Below are positions 1 to 5,330 of a DNA stretch of 5,735 bases, one piece after another. The stretch comes from an uncultured Rhodobacter sp. GTDB taxonomy: Bacteria > Pseudomonadota > Alphaproteobacteria > Rhodobacterales > Rhodobacteraceae. Position numbers and translations under genes: made by a program. Each line of letters opens with the position of its first letter. Within the stretch, counting starts at the first letter, position 1. The stretch is taken from contig CALGTJ010000815.1 of assembly GCA_937901435.1 (NCBI GenBank), positions 1 to 5,735 on the forward strand, written 5' to 3'. A model generated the notes under the pieces. That model was given only the letters and a program-made list of their open reading frames with translations, was not told the origin of the DNA and searched no databases.

Positions 1-947
1 TGGGCGTCGCAGATATCGACATGACCATCCCCGATGGGGCATTCGTAGTGCTATTGGGGCCGACGGGCGCAGGCAAAACCACGACCCTGCGGCTGATTTC
101 CGGCCTCGAAAAACTCGACAGCGGCGAGATCTGGATTGGCGGGCGCAACGTGGGCGGCGAAACCCCGGCGCAGCGCGATGTGGCGATGGTATTTCAGCAA
201 TATTCGCTCTACCCGCATCTGACCGTGCGCGAAAACCTTGAATTTCCTCTCAAATCCCCAATCCTGAAAACACCCCCTGCCGAAGTCACCCGCAGGGTGG
301 ATGAGGTGGCCCGCGTCCTGCAAATCGCCCATAAACTCGACAACAAGGCCACGGCGCTCTCGGGCGGCGAGATGCAGCGCGTCTCGATCGGGCGGGCATT
401 GGTGCGCGAGCCGTCAATTTACCTGATGGACGAACCGCTCAGTTCGCTTGACGCCAAACTGCGCACGGATCTGCGCGTCGAGTTGAAACGCATCCACGCC
501 AGCCTCGGCGCGACGCTGCTCTATGTCACCCACGACCAGATAGAGGCCATGACCATGGCCACCCATGTGGGCGTCCTGAACGAGGGCCACCTCGTGCAAT
601 TCGGCACCCCGCGCGAGATCTATGAGAACCCCAACAGCATTTACGTCGCCTCGCGCCTTGGCCAGCCGCGTATCAATATCCTGCCGGGCGATCTGTTCGG
701 CGAGGCCCCCAAAGGGGCGGCCAAAATCGGGCTGCGCCCCGAACATGTGCGGCAAGGCGAGGGGCAAGAGGCCAAGATCACGCGCGTCGAACATCTTGGC
801 GATCACACCCGCCTTCACCTGACGCTCAAGGGCCATGCCATCACCACTCTGGTCGACCCCCATACCCTCTATACCGCTGGAACCCATATCAAAATCGCCC
901 CCCAAGACCCGCTGTGCTTTGACGCCGACGGCAACCGTATTCTGTAA
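1..947 (+). CDS. Sugar/polyol ABC importer ATP-binding protein (UgpC/MalK type), 5' end cut by window edge
   Basis: Energises an ABC importer by hydrolysing ATP at the inner face of the cytoplasmic membrane. The frame is open to the left edge. The in-frame ATG at 21 is probably internal, because the Walker A motif would then begin at residue 13 whereas this family usually has about 30 residues more before it, and the codons at 3-20 (GVADID) read as family sequence. Counting from that ATG: Walker A GPTGAGKTT 13-21, Q-loop VFQQYSLYP near 57-65, signature LSGGEMQR 113-120, Walker B IYLMDEP 133-139, D-loop SSLD 141-144, H-loop His171. A short TOBE-like tail runs from about 210 (RLGQPRINILP, GLRPEH), as in ATPases of carbohydrate importers. 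All catalytic motifs are intact. It lies 12 bp before the kinase gene, so the two are almost certainly co-transcribed. The substrate cannot be read from an ATPase alone; glycerol-3-phosphate, other polyols and sugars are all possible. Confidence 0.95.
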   Translation, partial: GVADIDMTIPDGAFVVLLGPTGAGKTTTLRLISGLEKLDSGEIWIGGRNVGGETPAQRDVAMVFQQYSLYPHLTVRENLEFPLKSPILKTPPAEVTRRVDEVARVLQIAHKLDNKATALSGGEMQRVSIGRALVREPSIYLMDEPLSSLDAKLRTDLRVELKRIHASLGATLLYVTHDQIEAMTMATHVGVLNEGHLVQFGTPREIYENPNSIYVASRLGQPRINILPGDLFGEAPKGAAKIGLRPEHVRQGEGQEAKITRVEHLGDHTRLHLTLKGHAITTLVDPHTLYTAGTHIKIAPQDPLCFDADGNRIL

Positions 948-951
948 GGAG
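946..951 (+). promoter_or_regulatory. Ribosome binding site of the kinase gene, overlapping the ATPase stop codon
   Basis: AAGGAG begins inside the TAA stop of the ATPase gene and ends 8 nt before the ATG at 960. It is a near-perfect Shine-Dalgarno match at ideal spacing and fixes that start. Its overlap with the upstream stop suggests coupled translation of transporter ATPase and kinase. Confidence 0.8.
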
Positions 952-959
952 ACACGCCC

Positions 960-2585
960 ATGACCCAGTTCATCAATGCCAAGGACGCGCTTGTCACCGA
1001 TGCCATCGACGGGCTGCTGGAAACCTCCGGCGGCGCGCTGGTCCGCCTTGACGGCTATCCCCATATCAAGGTGGTCTGCCGTGCGGATTGGGACAAATCC
1101 CGCGTCGCGCTGATCTCTGGCGGCGGCTCTGGCCACGAACCGGCCCATGCGGGCTTTGTCGGCGCGGGCATGCTGACGGCGGCGGTGTGCGGAGAGGTCT
1201 TTGCCTCGCCGTCCGTCGATGCGGTTCTCGCGGGCATCCTGGCGGTGACGGGGCCTGCGGGCTGCCTGCTGATTGTCAAGAATTACACCGGGGACCGGCT
1301 GAACTTTGGCCTTGCCGCCGAGCGCGCCCGCGCTTTTGGCCTCAAGGTCTCGATGGTCGTGGTGGACGATGACATCGCGCTGCCCGATCTGCCCCAACCG
1401 CGCGGCGTGGCAGGAACGATGTTCGTCCATAAAATCGCCGGCGCCTTGGCCGAAGGCGGCGCGGATCTGGACGCAATAACCGCCGCCGCCCAAACCACCA
1501 TCGCCAACATGGCCTCGATTGGCATGTCGCTAGACACCTGCACGGTGCCCGGATCGAAGAAGGAAGACCGCATCGCGTCTGGCATGGCCGAACTGGGCCT
1601 TGGCATTCACGGCGAGGCGGGCGTTGAACAGGTCGCCTTTGTCGATGCCGCCAGCGCGGTGGAGATGGTCGTCGCCAAACTCGCCCCCCGCATTGGCACT
1701 GGCCCGCATGTGGCGATCCTGAACAACCTCGGCGGCACGACGCCGCTGGAAATGTCGGTGCTGGCCCATCAGCTGGCCACCTCGCAAAATGCGCGCACTA
1801 TCAAGCACATCATCGGCCCCGCGCCGCTGATGACCTCGCTGGATATGCACGGGTTTTCGGTCTCTGTCCTGCCCGTGGACGACATCAACATGGCCCATCT
1901 GAGCGCGCCCGTGACCCTGTCCGCCTGGCCCGGAATGGCCGAGATTAGCCCGGTCAAGACCCTGCCGCTGCCCGATGGCCTGAGTCCGATTAAACCGATT
2001 CCCTCTGAAAACGCCGCCACCCGCGCGCTGCTGGAAAAATGCTGCGCGCTGCTGATCGCCGCTGAGTCAGACCTGAACATGCTGGACGCCAAATCCGGCG
2101 ATGGCGACACGGGCAGCACGCTGGCCACCGCCGCGCGCGCGCTGAACGGCGCGCTGGACCGGATGCCGCTGGCCGATCTGACGCAACTCTTCCGCGCGCT
2201 CAGCAATGAGCTTAGCCAGACCATGGGCGGCTCGTCCGGCGTGATCCTTGCGATCTTCTTTGGCGCGACGGGGGATGCCTGCGCCAACGGCAAGCCCACA
2301 ATCGAGGCGCTGCGCATGGGGCTAGAGCGGATCGGACAGGTGGGCGGGGCGCAAATGGGCGACCGCACCATGATCGACGCATTGGACCCGGCTTTGAGCG
2401 CGCTTTCTGATGGCGTCGGGGCGGCCGCAAAGGCCGCGCGCGCAGGCGCAGACGCCACCGCCAGCATCGGGCGGGCCAAGGCGGGGCGCGCGTCTTATGT
2501 GCCAGAGGAAAACCTGATCGGCCACAATGATCCGGGCGCAGAGGCGGTCGCGCGGCTGTTCGAGGGGCTGGCCAAGGCATTGTAA
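960..2585 (+). CDS. Dihydroxyacetone-type kinase, single-chain ATP-dependent DhaK-DhaL fusion
   Basis: Cytoplasmic kinase that phosphorylates dihydroxyacetone or a related small ketose with ATP. The DhaK domain covers about 1-335. GGGSGHEP at 54-61 gives His59, KNYTGDRLNF at 107-116 gives Asp112, and GIHGE gives His217. These correspond to E. coli DhaK His56, Asp109 and the substrate-binding His218. A Pro-rich linker at about 335-350 leads to the DhaL ATP-binding domain, about 355-541. There, LDAKSGDGDTG carries the three Mg-binding aspartates Asp376, Asp381 and Asp383 (E. coli DhaL 30, 35, 37), followed by MGGSSG 422-427, GDRTM 467-471, GRASYV 509-514 and HNDPGA 522-527. Having both domains in one chain points to the ATP-dependent type rather than the PTS/DhaM-dependent type. 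At 541 residues it is slightly shorter than the about 550-590 usual for fused kinases. Close to an importer ATPase and a LacI regulator, it probably acts on the imported compound or its oxidised form. Relatives include tetrulose kinases, so dihydroxyacetone is not certain. Confidence 0.95.
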   Translation: MTQFINAKDALVTDAIDGLLETSGGALVRLDGYPHIKVVCRADWDKSRVALISGGGSGHEPAHAGFVGAGMLTAAVCGEVFASPSVDAVLAGILAVTGPAGCLLIVKNYTGDRLNFGLAAERARAFGLKVSMVVVDDDIALPDLPQPRGVAGTMFVHKIAGALAEGGADLDAITAAAQTTIANMASIGMSLDTCTVPGSKKEDRIASGMAELGLGIHGEAGVEQVAFVDAASAVEMVVAKLAPRIGTGPHVAILNNLGGTTPLEMSVLAHQLATSQNARTIKHIIGPAPLMTSLDMHGFSVSVLPVDDINMAHLSAPVTLSAWPGMAEISPVKTLPLPDGLSPIKPIPSENAATRALLEKCCALLIAAESDLNMLDAKSGDGDTGSTLATAARALNGALDRMPLADLTQLFRALSNELSQTMGGSSGVILAIFFGATGDACANGKPTIEALRMGLERIGQVGGAQMGDRTMIDALDPALSALSDGVGAAAKAARAGADATASIGRAKAGRASYVPEENLIGHNDPGAEAVARLFEGLAKAL

Positions 2586-2617
2586 CGCGGGCGAAAAGCA
2601 CTGATGAAACAGACCAG

Positions 2618-3670
2618 ATGAAACCGACAAGCGACATACTCGCCAATCCGACCATCAACGACATCGCCCGTGTCGCGCAGGTCAGCCTTGCGACCGTGGA
2701 CCGTGTGCTGAACGAACGTCCCGGTGTGCGCGAAGTCACGGTCCGCAAGGTCAACAAGGCCATCGCAGAGCTTGGCTATGTGCGCGACACCGCCGCCGCC
2801 AATCTGGCACGCGGGCGGGTCTATCATTTCACCTTCGTCCTGCCTGCCACGGGCAATGAATTCCTGTCTTCGCTTGAGGCGCAGATAGACGATCTTGCCA
2901 TCGGGTTGCGCCATGAACGCACCAAGCTGTCTGTCGTGCGCGTTGCCGCCTTTGATCCTGTCGAGCTGTCGCAGGTCATTGCGGGGATCGACGCGCAAAC
3001 CGTTGACGGCGTTGCCATATTCGCCCCTGAAACGCCCTCTGTGCGGGATTCTATTGCCCATCTCAAGGCCAAAGGCCTCAGCGTCGTGTCGCTGGTCGCC
3101 GACGTGCCCAGTTCAGAGCGCGATAATTTCATCGGCGTCAATAACGTGGCCGCCGGGCGCACGGCGGCGCAACTGATGGGGCGGTTTCTGGGACAGTGCA
3201 GCGGCAAGATCCTTGTGGTCTCCGGCTCGATGCAGGCGCGCGACGCGCTGGAACGCCGCCTTGGGTTCGATCAGGTGATGACGGCGGATTTTCCGGCGCT
3301 GTCCGTGCTTGCCTCGCTGGAGGGGCGCGATGATCCGGATCTGATCGAACGCCTGTTGCCGCAGGTGAGGGCCGCCAATCCCGAGATCGTCGGGATCTAT
3401 GCCTCGACCGCAGGGCACGAGGGCCTGTTGCGCTATCTGCGCGACCACAAGACGATGCAAAAGCCGGTTGTCATCGCCCATGAGCTGACGCCCATGACCC
3501 GCGCGGCGCTTGCCTCTGGGGCGTTTGACGCTGTGATTTCGCAAGACACCGGCCATCTGGTGCGCAGTGCTGTGCGGATCATGCGTGCCCACCGCGACGG
3601 GCTGCCGATCAACCCGGCACAGGAACGCATCCGCATCGACGTTTACGTCAAGGAAAACCTGCCCGCTTGA
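2618..3670 (+). CDS. LacI-family transcriptional regulator
   Basis: Ligand-responsive DNA-binding protein, probably the local regulator of the transport/kinase operon. An N-terminal LacI helix-turn-helix lies at about 11-58 (TINDIARVAQVSLATVDRVL, then RPGVREVTVRKVNKAI), with a hinge helix at 57-67 (AAANLARGR). A periplasmic-binding-protein-like effector domain follows from about 70 to the end, with VLPATGNEFLSSLEAQI at 74-90 and the typical FIGVNNVAAGRTAAQLMGRFL stretch beginning at 171. At 350 residues it is a normal length for the family. It starts 32 bp after the kinase stop on the same strand. No good Shine-Dalgarno precedes the ATG; a five-codon open frame (2604-2621) overlaps it through ATGA, so translation may be coupled. 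The effector is not readable from sequence; a sugar, polyol or its phosphate is expected from context. Repressor is more likely than activator, by family. Confidence 0.93.
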   Translation: MKPTSDILANPTINDIARVAQVSLATVDRVLNERPGVREVTVRKVNKAIAELGYVRDTAAANLARGRVYHFTFVLPATGNEFLSSLEAQIDDLAIGLRHERTKLSVVRVAAFDPVELSQVIAGIDAQTVDGVAIFAPETPSVRDSIAHLKAKGLSVVSLVADVPSSERDNFIGVNNVAAGRTAAQLMGRFLGQCSGKILVVSGSMQARDALERRLGFDQVMTADFPALSVLASLEGRDDPDLIERLLPQVRAANPEIVGIYASTAGHEGLLRYLRDHKTMQKPVVIAHELTPMTRAALASGAFDAVISQDTGHLVRSAVRIMRAHRDGLPINPAQERIRIDVYVKENLPA

Positions 3671-3691
3671 TCCCGCGACGCCGGATCAAGC
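3665..3691 (+). terminator. Inverted repeat spanning the LacI-type gene stop; possible weak terminator
   Basis: GCTTGATCC (3665-3673) and GGATCAAGC (3683-3691) are perfect 9-bp arms around a 9-nt loop. The left arm contains the TGA stop codon of the regulator gene. There is no T-run after the right arm, so it is not a standard intrinsic terminator. It may protect the 3' end of the mRNA, act with Rho, or be an operator. Confidence 0.4.
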
Positions 3692-3719
3692 AGCGAACCT
3701 TGGCCTTGACGCAGATCGT

Positions 3720-3733
3720 CATGATATATCATG
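3720..3733. promoter_or_regulatory. 14-bp perfect AT-rich palindrome, candidate operator
   Basis: CATGATATATCATG is a perfect inverted repeat without a spacer and stands out in GC-rich surroundings. On the + strand a -35-like TTGACG (3706-3711) lies 15 nt before TATCAT (3727-3732), so the palindrome would overlap the -10 box of a possible promoter. The promoter reading is weak because the spacer is short. It also sits just beyond the T-run of the minus-strand terminator. Confidence 0.35.
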
Positions 3734-3734
3734 G

Positions 3735-3768
3735 AAAAAACCCCGCATGCTGGTCACAACATGCGGGG
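3735..3768 (-). terminator. Intrinsic terminator reading on the minus strand
   Basis: CCCCGCATG (3741-3749) and CATGCGGGG (3760-3768) form a perfect 9-bp GC-rich stem with a 10-nt loop. Six A residues at 3735-3740 become a run of six U right after the stem in a minus-strand transcript, the classic Rho-independent layout. Read on the plus strand the stem has no T-run behind it, though it might still slow readthrough from the LacI-type gene. No minus-strand gene ends nearby, so the transcript it serves is unknown. Confidence 0.75.
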
Positions 3769-3804
3769 GATCGCGCCATTAGAGGTCGTCTTTGGGCATG
3801 GCGC
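3735..3804 (-). ncRNA. Candidate small RNA 3' portion: two hairpins ending in an intrinsic terminator
   Basis: On the minus strand a hairpin with 7-bp arms (ATGGCGC 3798-3804 and GCGCCAT 3773-3779, 18-nt loop) is followed after 4 nt by the strong terminator hairpin and U-run. Tandem hairpins of this kind are common at the 3' end of bacterial trans-acting small RNAs. The 5' end and promoter cannot be placed, so the left-hand limit in transcript terms is unknown. The alternative is that this is the trailing end of a minus-strand gene that has been lost. Confidence 0.25.
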
Positions 3805-3924
3805 AAAAGTCGAGAGAGTATCCGGCAAACCTGCTGAATGATGGGGCAGAGGGACGGCAGATGCAAAGGACCTTCTGGTCAGGCTGCCGCGTCGTCCTCG
3901 TCGCTTAAGCCTTTCTTAACGCCT

Positions 3925-3969
3925 TGGGCGGCCCCTGTCCCCTGTGCAGAGGGTCAGGGGCATTGCCCA
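3925..3969. repeat. Long imperfect inverted repeat (strong potential hairpin)
   Basis: TGGGC (3925-3929) pairs with GCCCA (3965-3969), CCCCTG (3932-3937) with CAGGGG (3955-3960) and CCC (3939-3941) with GGG (3951-3953). A T-T mismatch, a small asymmetric internal loop and a 9-nt terminal loop interrupt the stem. Fourteen pairs, mostly G-C, make a very stable structure on either strand. Neither side has a T-run, so it is not an intrinsic terminator. Confidence 0.45.
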
Positions 3970-4047
3970 TTCGCACAGGTGAGGTCTCAAAAGCATAGGT
4001 GGCACGGGATCGCATCTGCCTTGTGGAGGGTTCCAAAAGAGAGGCAT

Positions 4048-4122
4048 ATGGTCCGGATGCACCATCGCAGTGAACATCCTTCTGTCTGTCCGGGCGTGGC
4101 CAACGGGTCGGATCCGGCCTGA
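4048..4122 (+). CDS. Possible 24-codon leader open frame overlapping the MFS start
   Basis: ATG at 4048 is preceded by a purine-rich GAGAGG (4039-4044), spaced only 3 nt away. The frame begins MVRMHHRSEH and ends at TGA 4120-4122, which overlaps the MFS ATG as TGATG. The MFS start has no clear ribosome binding site of its own, so termination-reinitiation coupling is plausible. The peptide resembles no protein known to me, and such a short frame can arise by chance. Confidence 0.2.
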   Translation: MVRMHHRSEHPSVCPGVANGSDPA

Positions 4123-4607
4123 TGCGCGCGCCGGTTCTGACCTCTGCACACGCCCGCTATCAAGATTTTGCGGCGGTGTTCCGGATCAGGGCTTTTGCGA
4201 TTTACCAGACCGGTAACAACCTGATGACAGTGGGCTTTTGGATGCAGCGCATCGCCATTCGCTGGGTCACATGGGAATTGACTGGCTCGGAATTCTGGCT
4301 GGGTCTGATCGCCTTTGCAGAGCTTTTCCCCTCGATCCTGACGGCGAACCTTGGCGGGCAACTGGCGGATCGCTATCCCGGCACGCGGGTCATGTTCTGG
4401 GGGCAGATTGCCAGCGGGCTGGTGTCCATTCCGCTGGCGCTGCTCTATGCGGTGGATGCGTTGACGCCCAATATGATCCTTGCGGTGATGGTGTTTCTCT
4501 GTGCCTTGGGCGTGGCGGGCTTTGGCTTTGGCCTGTTGGGGTTGGTGCTGACCGGGGTGATCGCACTCGCGGTGCGACAGGCGGTGCGTTCGGTGTCACA
4601 GGTGTAA
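4122..4607 (+). CDS. MFS transporter remnant, probable internal deletion (TM1-4 joined to the last TM)
   Basis: The N-terminal part matches the MFS_3/EntS-like exporter group. TM1 lies about 24-48, TM2 about 58-78, motif A GGQLADRYPGTR at 78-89, TM3 about 90-112 and TM4 about 117-133. The protein is only 161 residues, against about 400 or more for a complete MFS carrier. After Gly133 it passes straight into FGLLGLVLTGVIALAV and an Arg-containing tail, which reads like the last helix and C-terminus of such a carrier. TM5 to TM11 would then be missing, in frame. The junction falls on the tandem GGCTTTGGCTTTGGC (4518-4532), which fits deletion between short repeats. Five helices are unlikely to transport anything, so this is probably a pseudogene that happens to remain open. 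The start is supported by the HARYQDF segment, common near the N-terminus of relatives; there is no clear Shine-Dalgarno. Its 3' end overlaps the convergent DUF1868 gene by 12 bp. Confidence 0.8.
   Translation: MRAPVLTSAHARYQDFAAVFRIRAFAIYQTGNNLMTVGFWMQRIAIRWVTWELTGSEFWLGLIAFAELFPSILTANLGGQLADRYPGTRVMFWGQIASGLVSIPLALLYAVDALTPNMILAVMVFLCALGVAGFGFGLLGLVLTGVIALAVRQAVRSVSQV
4518..4533 (+). repeat. Short tandem GGCTTT repeat at the presumed MFS deletion junction
   Basis: GGCTTTGGCTTTGGCC encodes Gly-Phe-Gly-Phe-Gly exactly where the protein changes from TM4-like to last-helix-like sequence. Slippage or recombination between copies of GGCTTTGGC in an ancestral full-length gene could have removed the centre without breaking the frame. 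Confidence 0.4.
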
Positions 4608-5312
4608 AATCGGCTGGAAATGATGCATGTTCTCAAATCGGCAGAACTCTGGCGTGCCAAGCCTGATTTCGCGCAGGGGCGCGCCGAATTCGGCAAAGAG
4701 TGCGTCTGACAGCGTCACAACCTCTGCCGCTTGTGCATCGGTCAGCCAGCGCAACAGGTAGCTGAGCGTGATGTGAAAGATATAGCCGTCGAAATTTTCG
4801 GGCTGAATGCCTGTGGCATCCCGCAGGGCGCGGCGGGTGTCGCGCAGCTTGGCCTCATCCGCAGCACTGGCCCCCGAAAGCGTCAGGCCAAACCCGCCAT
4901 ATAGCCCATGCGCGCGCGCGGTGACATCACGGGGCAGGGTGATCCCGTCAAGCCGCTGGATCAACTGATCGGTTGCCGCGTCCAGCGTTGCCTCTGGCGG
5001 GATGCCCGCAGGCCAGTCGGTGCCGTTCGAGATGCCCTGAAACAGGGTCATATGAAAGCTTGAGGCAGGCAAGTAGCTGAAATATCGCGCAAAAGCGCTG
5101 GCCTTCAGCCCGGTTTGGATCTGGCTCAGGGCGCGGTGTTGCGCGCTCTCAGGGGCGATATGACAGATGAACGTGTTGCCCGGCCAAGGCAAAACGCGCC
5201 CGTCGGGGGCAAATTTCGCGCCCGGTCCGATGGGCAGAACGCTATTGGGAACGGGCGTGTCGCTCAGGCGTCCGGTCAGGAATGCGATCGGGTCGGGGCG
5301 TTCGGGGATCAT
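4596..5312 (-). CDS. DUF1868 family protein, 2H phosphoesterase-like
   Basis: A 238-residue protein with the layout of DUF1868. The N-terminal segment is GAKFAPDGRVLPWPGNTFIC-H (31-51), followed by two copies of the 2H phosphoesterase signature, SFHMTLFQG (His87, Thr89) and YIFHITLSYL (His180, Thr182). In the 2H superfamily the two HxT/S motifs face each other and cut 2',3'-cyclic or related phosphodiester bonds; both are intact here, so the fold and chemistry are likely but the substrate is unknown. No signal peptide or membrane helix is seen, so it is probably cytoplasmic. It is the second gene of a minus-strand pair, 18 bp after the amidohydrolase stop and in the same phase. Upstream of the ATG there is only a weak Shine-Dalgarno (ACGGA), so translation may depend on coupling to the upstream gene. 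Its last 12 bp overlap the end of the MFS remnant. The length is normal for the family. Confidence 0.85.
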   Translation of the reverse strand: MIPERPDPIAFLTGRLSDTPVPNSVLPIGPGAKFAPDGRVLPWPGNTFICHIAPESAQHRALSQIQTGLKASAFARYFSYLPASSFHMTLFQGISNGTDWPAGIPPEATLDAATDQLIQRLDGITLPRDVTARAHGLYGGFGLTLSGASAADEAKLRDTRRALRDATGIQPENFDGYIFHITLSYLLRWLTDAQAAEVVTLSDALFAEFGAPLREIRLGTPEFCRFENMHHFQPILHL

Positions 5313-5330
5313 GGGTGGGTCCGTAGTGGT

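Larger units (their letters stand above)
3671..4121. other. Structured intergenic region with no convincing protein gene
   Basis: This gap of about 450 bases lies between the regulator gene and the MFS remnant. Open frames here are short, lack good starts and have atypical composition. What can be seen is listed separately: the inverted repeat at the regulator stop, a 14-bp palindrome at 3720-3733, a minus-strand intrinsic terminator at 3735-3768, a hairpin at 3773-3804, a long imperfect hairpin at 3925-3969, and a 24-codon open frame at 4048-4122. GCTTAAGC (3903-3910) and CGGATCCG (4109-4116) are 8-bp palindromes of unknown meaning. No tRNA, tmRNA, RNase P or SRP RNA core motif was recognised on either strand. 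Confidence 0.6.

Noticed and set aside
21..23. ATG at 21 as the start of the ATPase
   Set aside because: It would leave only 12 residues before Walker A. The in-frame sequence upstream is open to the edge and fits the family.
414..1493. Long minus-strand open frame (359 codons) across the ATPase/kinase junction
   Set aside because: It is antisense to two clearly real genes, is rich in Arg, Gly, His and Gln with no recognisable domain, and is explained by the strong third-position GC bias of the plus-strand genes.
1769..2479. Minus-strand open frame of 236 codons opposite the kinase
   Set aside because: Ala/Ser/Pro/Arg-rich shadow of the DhaL-coding region, with no motif and no start signal.
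3779..3904. Minus-strand open stretch ending FAGYSLDFCAMPKDDL just before the orphan terminator
   Set aside because: It would explain the terminator, but the only ATG is six codons before the stop and the upstream codons do not resemble a protein. Kept only as a hint of a lost gene.
3879..3953. Minus-strand 24-codon stretch ending GVKKGLSDEDDAAA then TGA
   Set aside because: It looks like an acidic protein C-terminus and might be a gene scrap, but it is bounded upstream by a stop at 3954-3956, has no start codon and matches nothing I recognise.
3735..4121. tmRNA, RNase P RNA, SRP RNA or tRNA in the gap
   Set aside because: No tag-peptide coding segment, conserved RNase P core, SRP tetraloop motif or cloverleaf could be found on either strand by eye.
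3838..4122. Plus-strand open frame of 94 codons before the MFS gene
   Set aside because: The composition (many Cys, His, Trp, Pro, Ser) is unlike a folded protein, it runs through the strong hairpin, and it has no ribosome site. Only its last 24 codons have some case as a leader.
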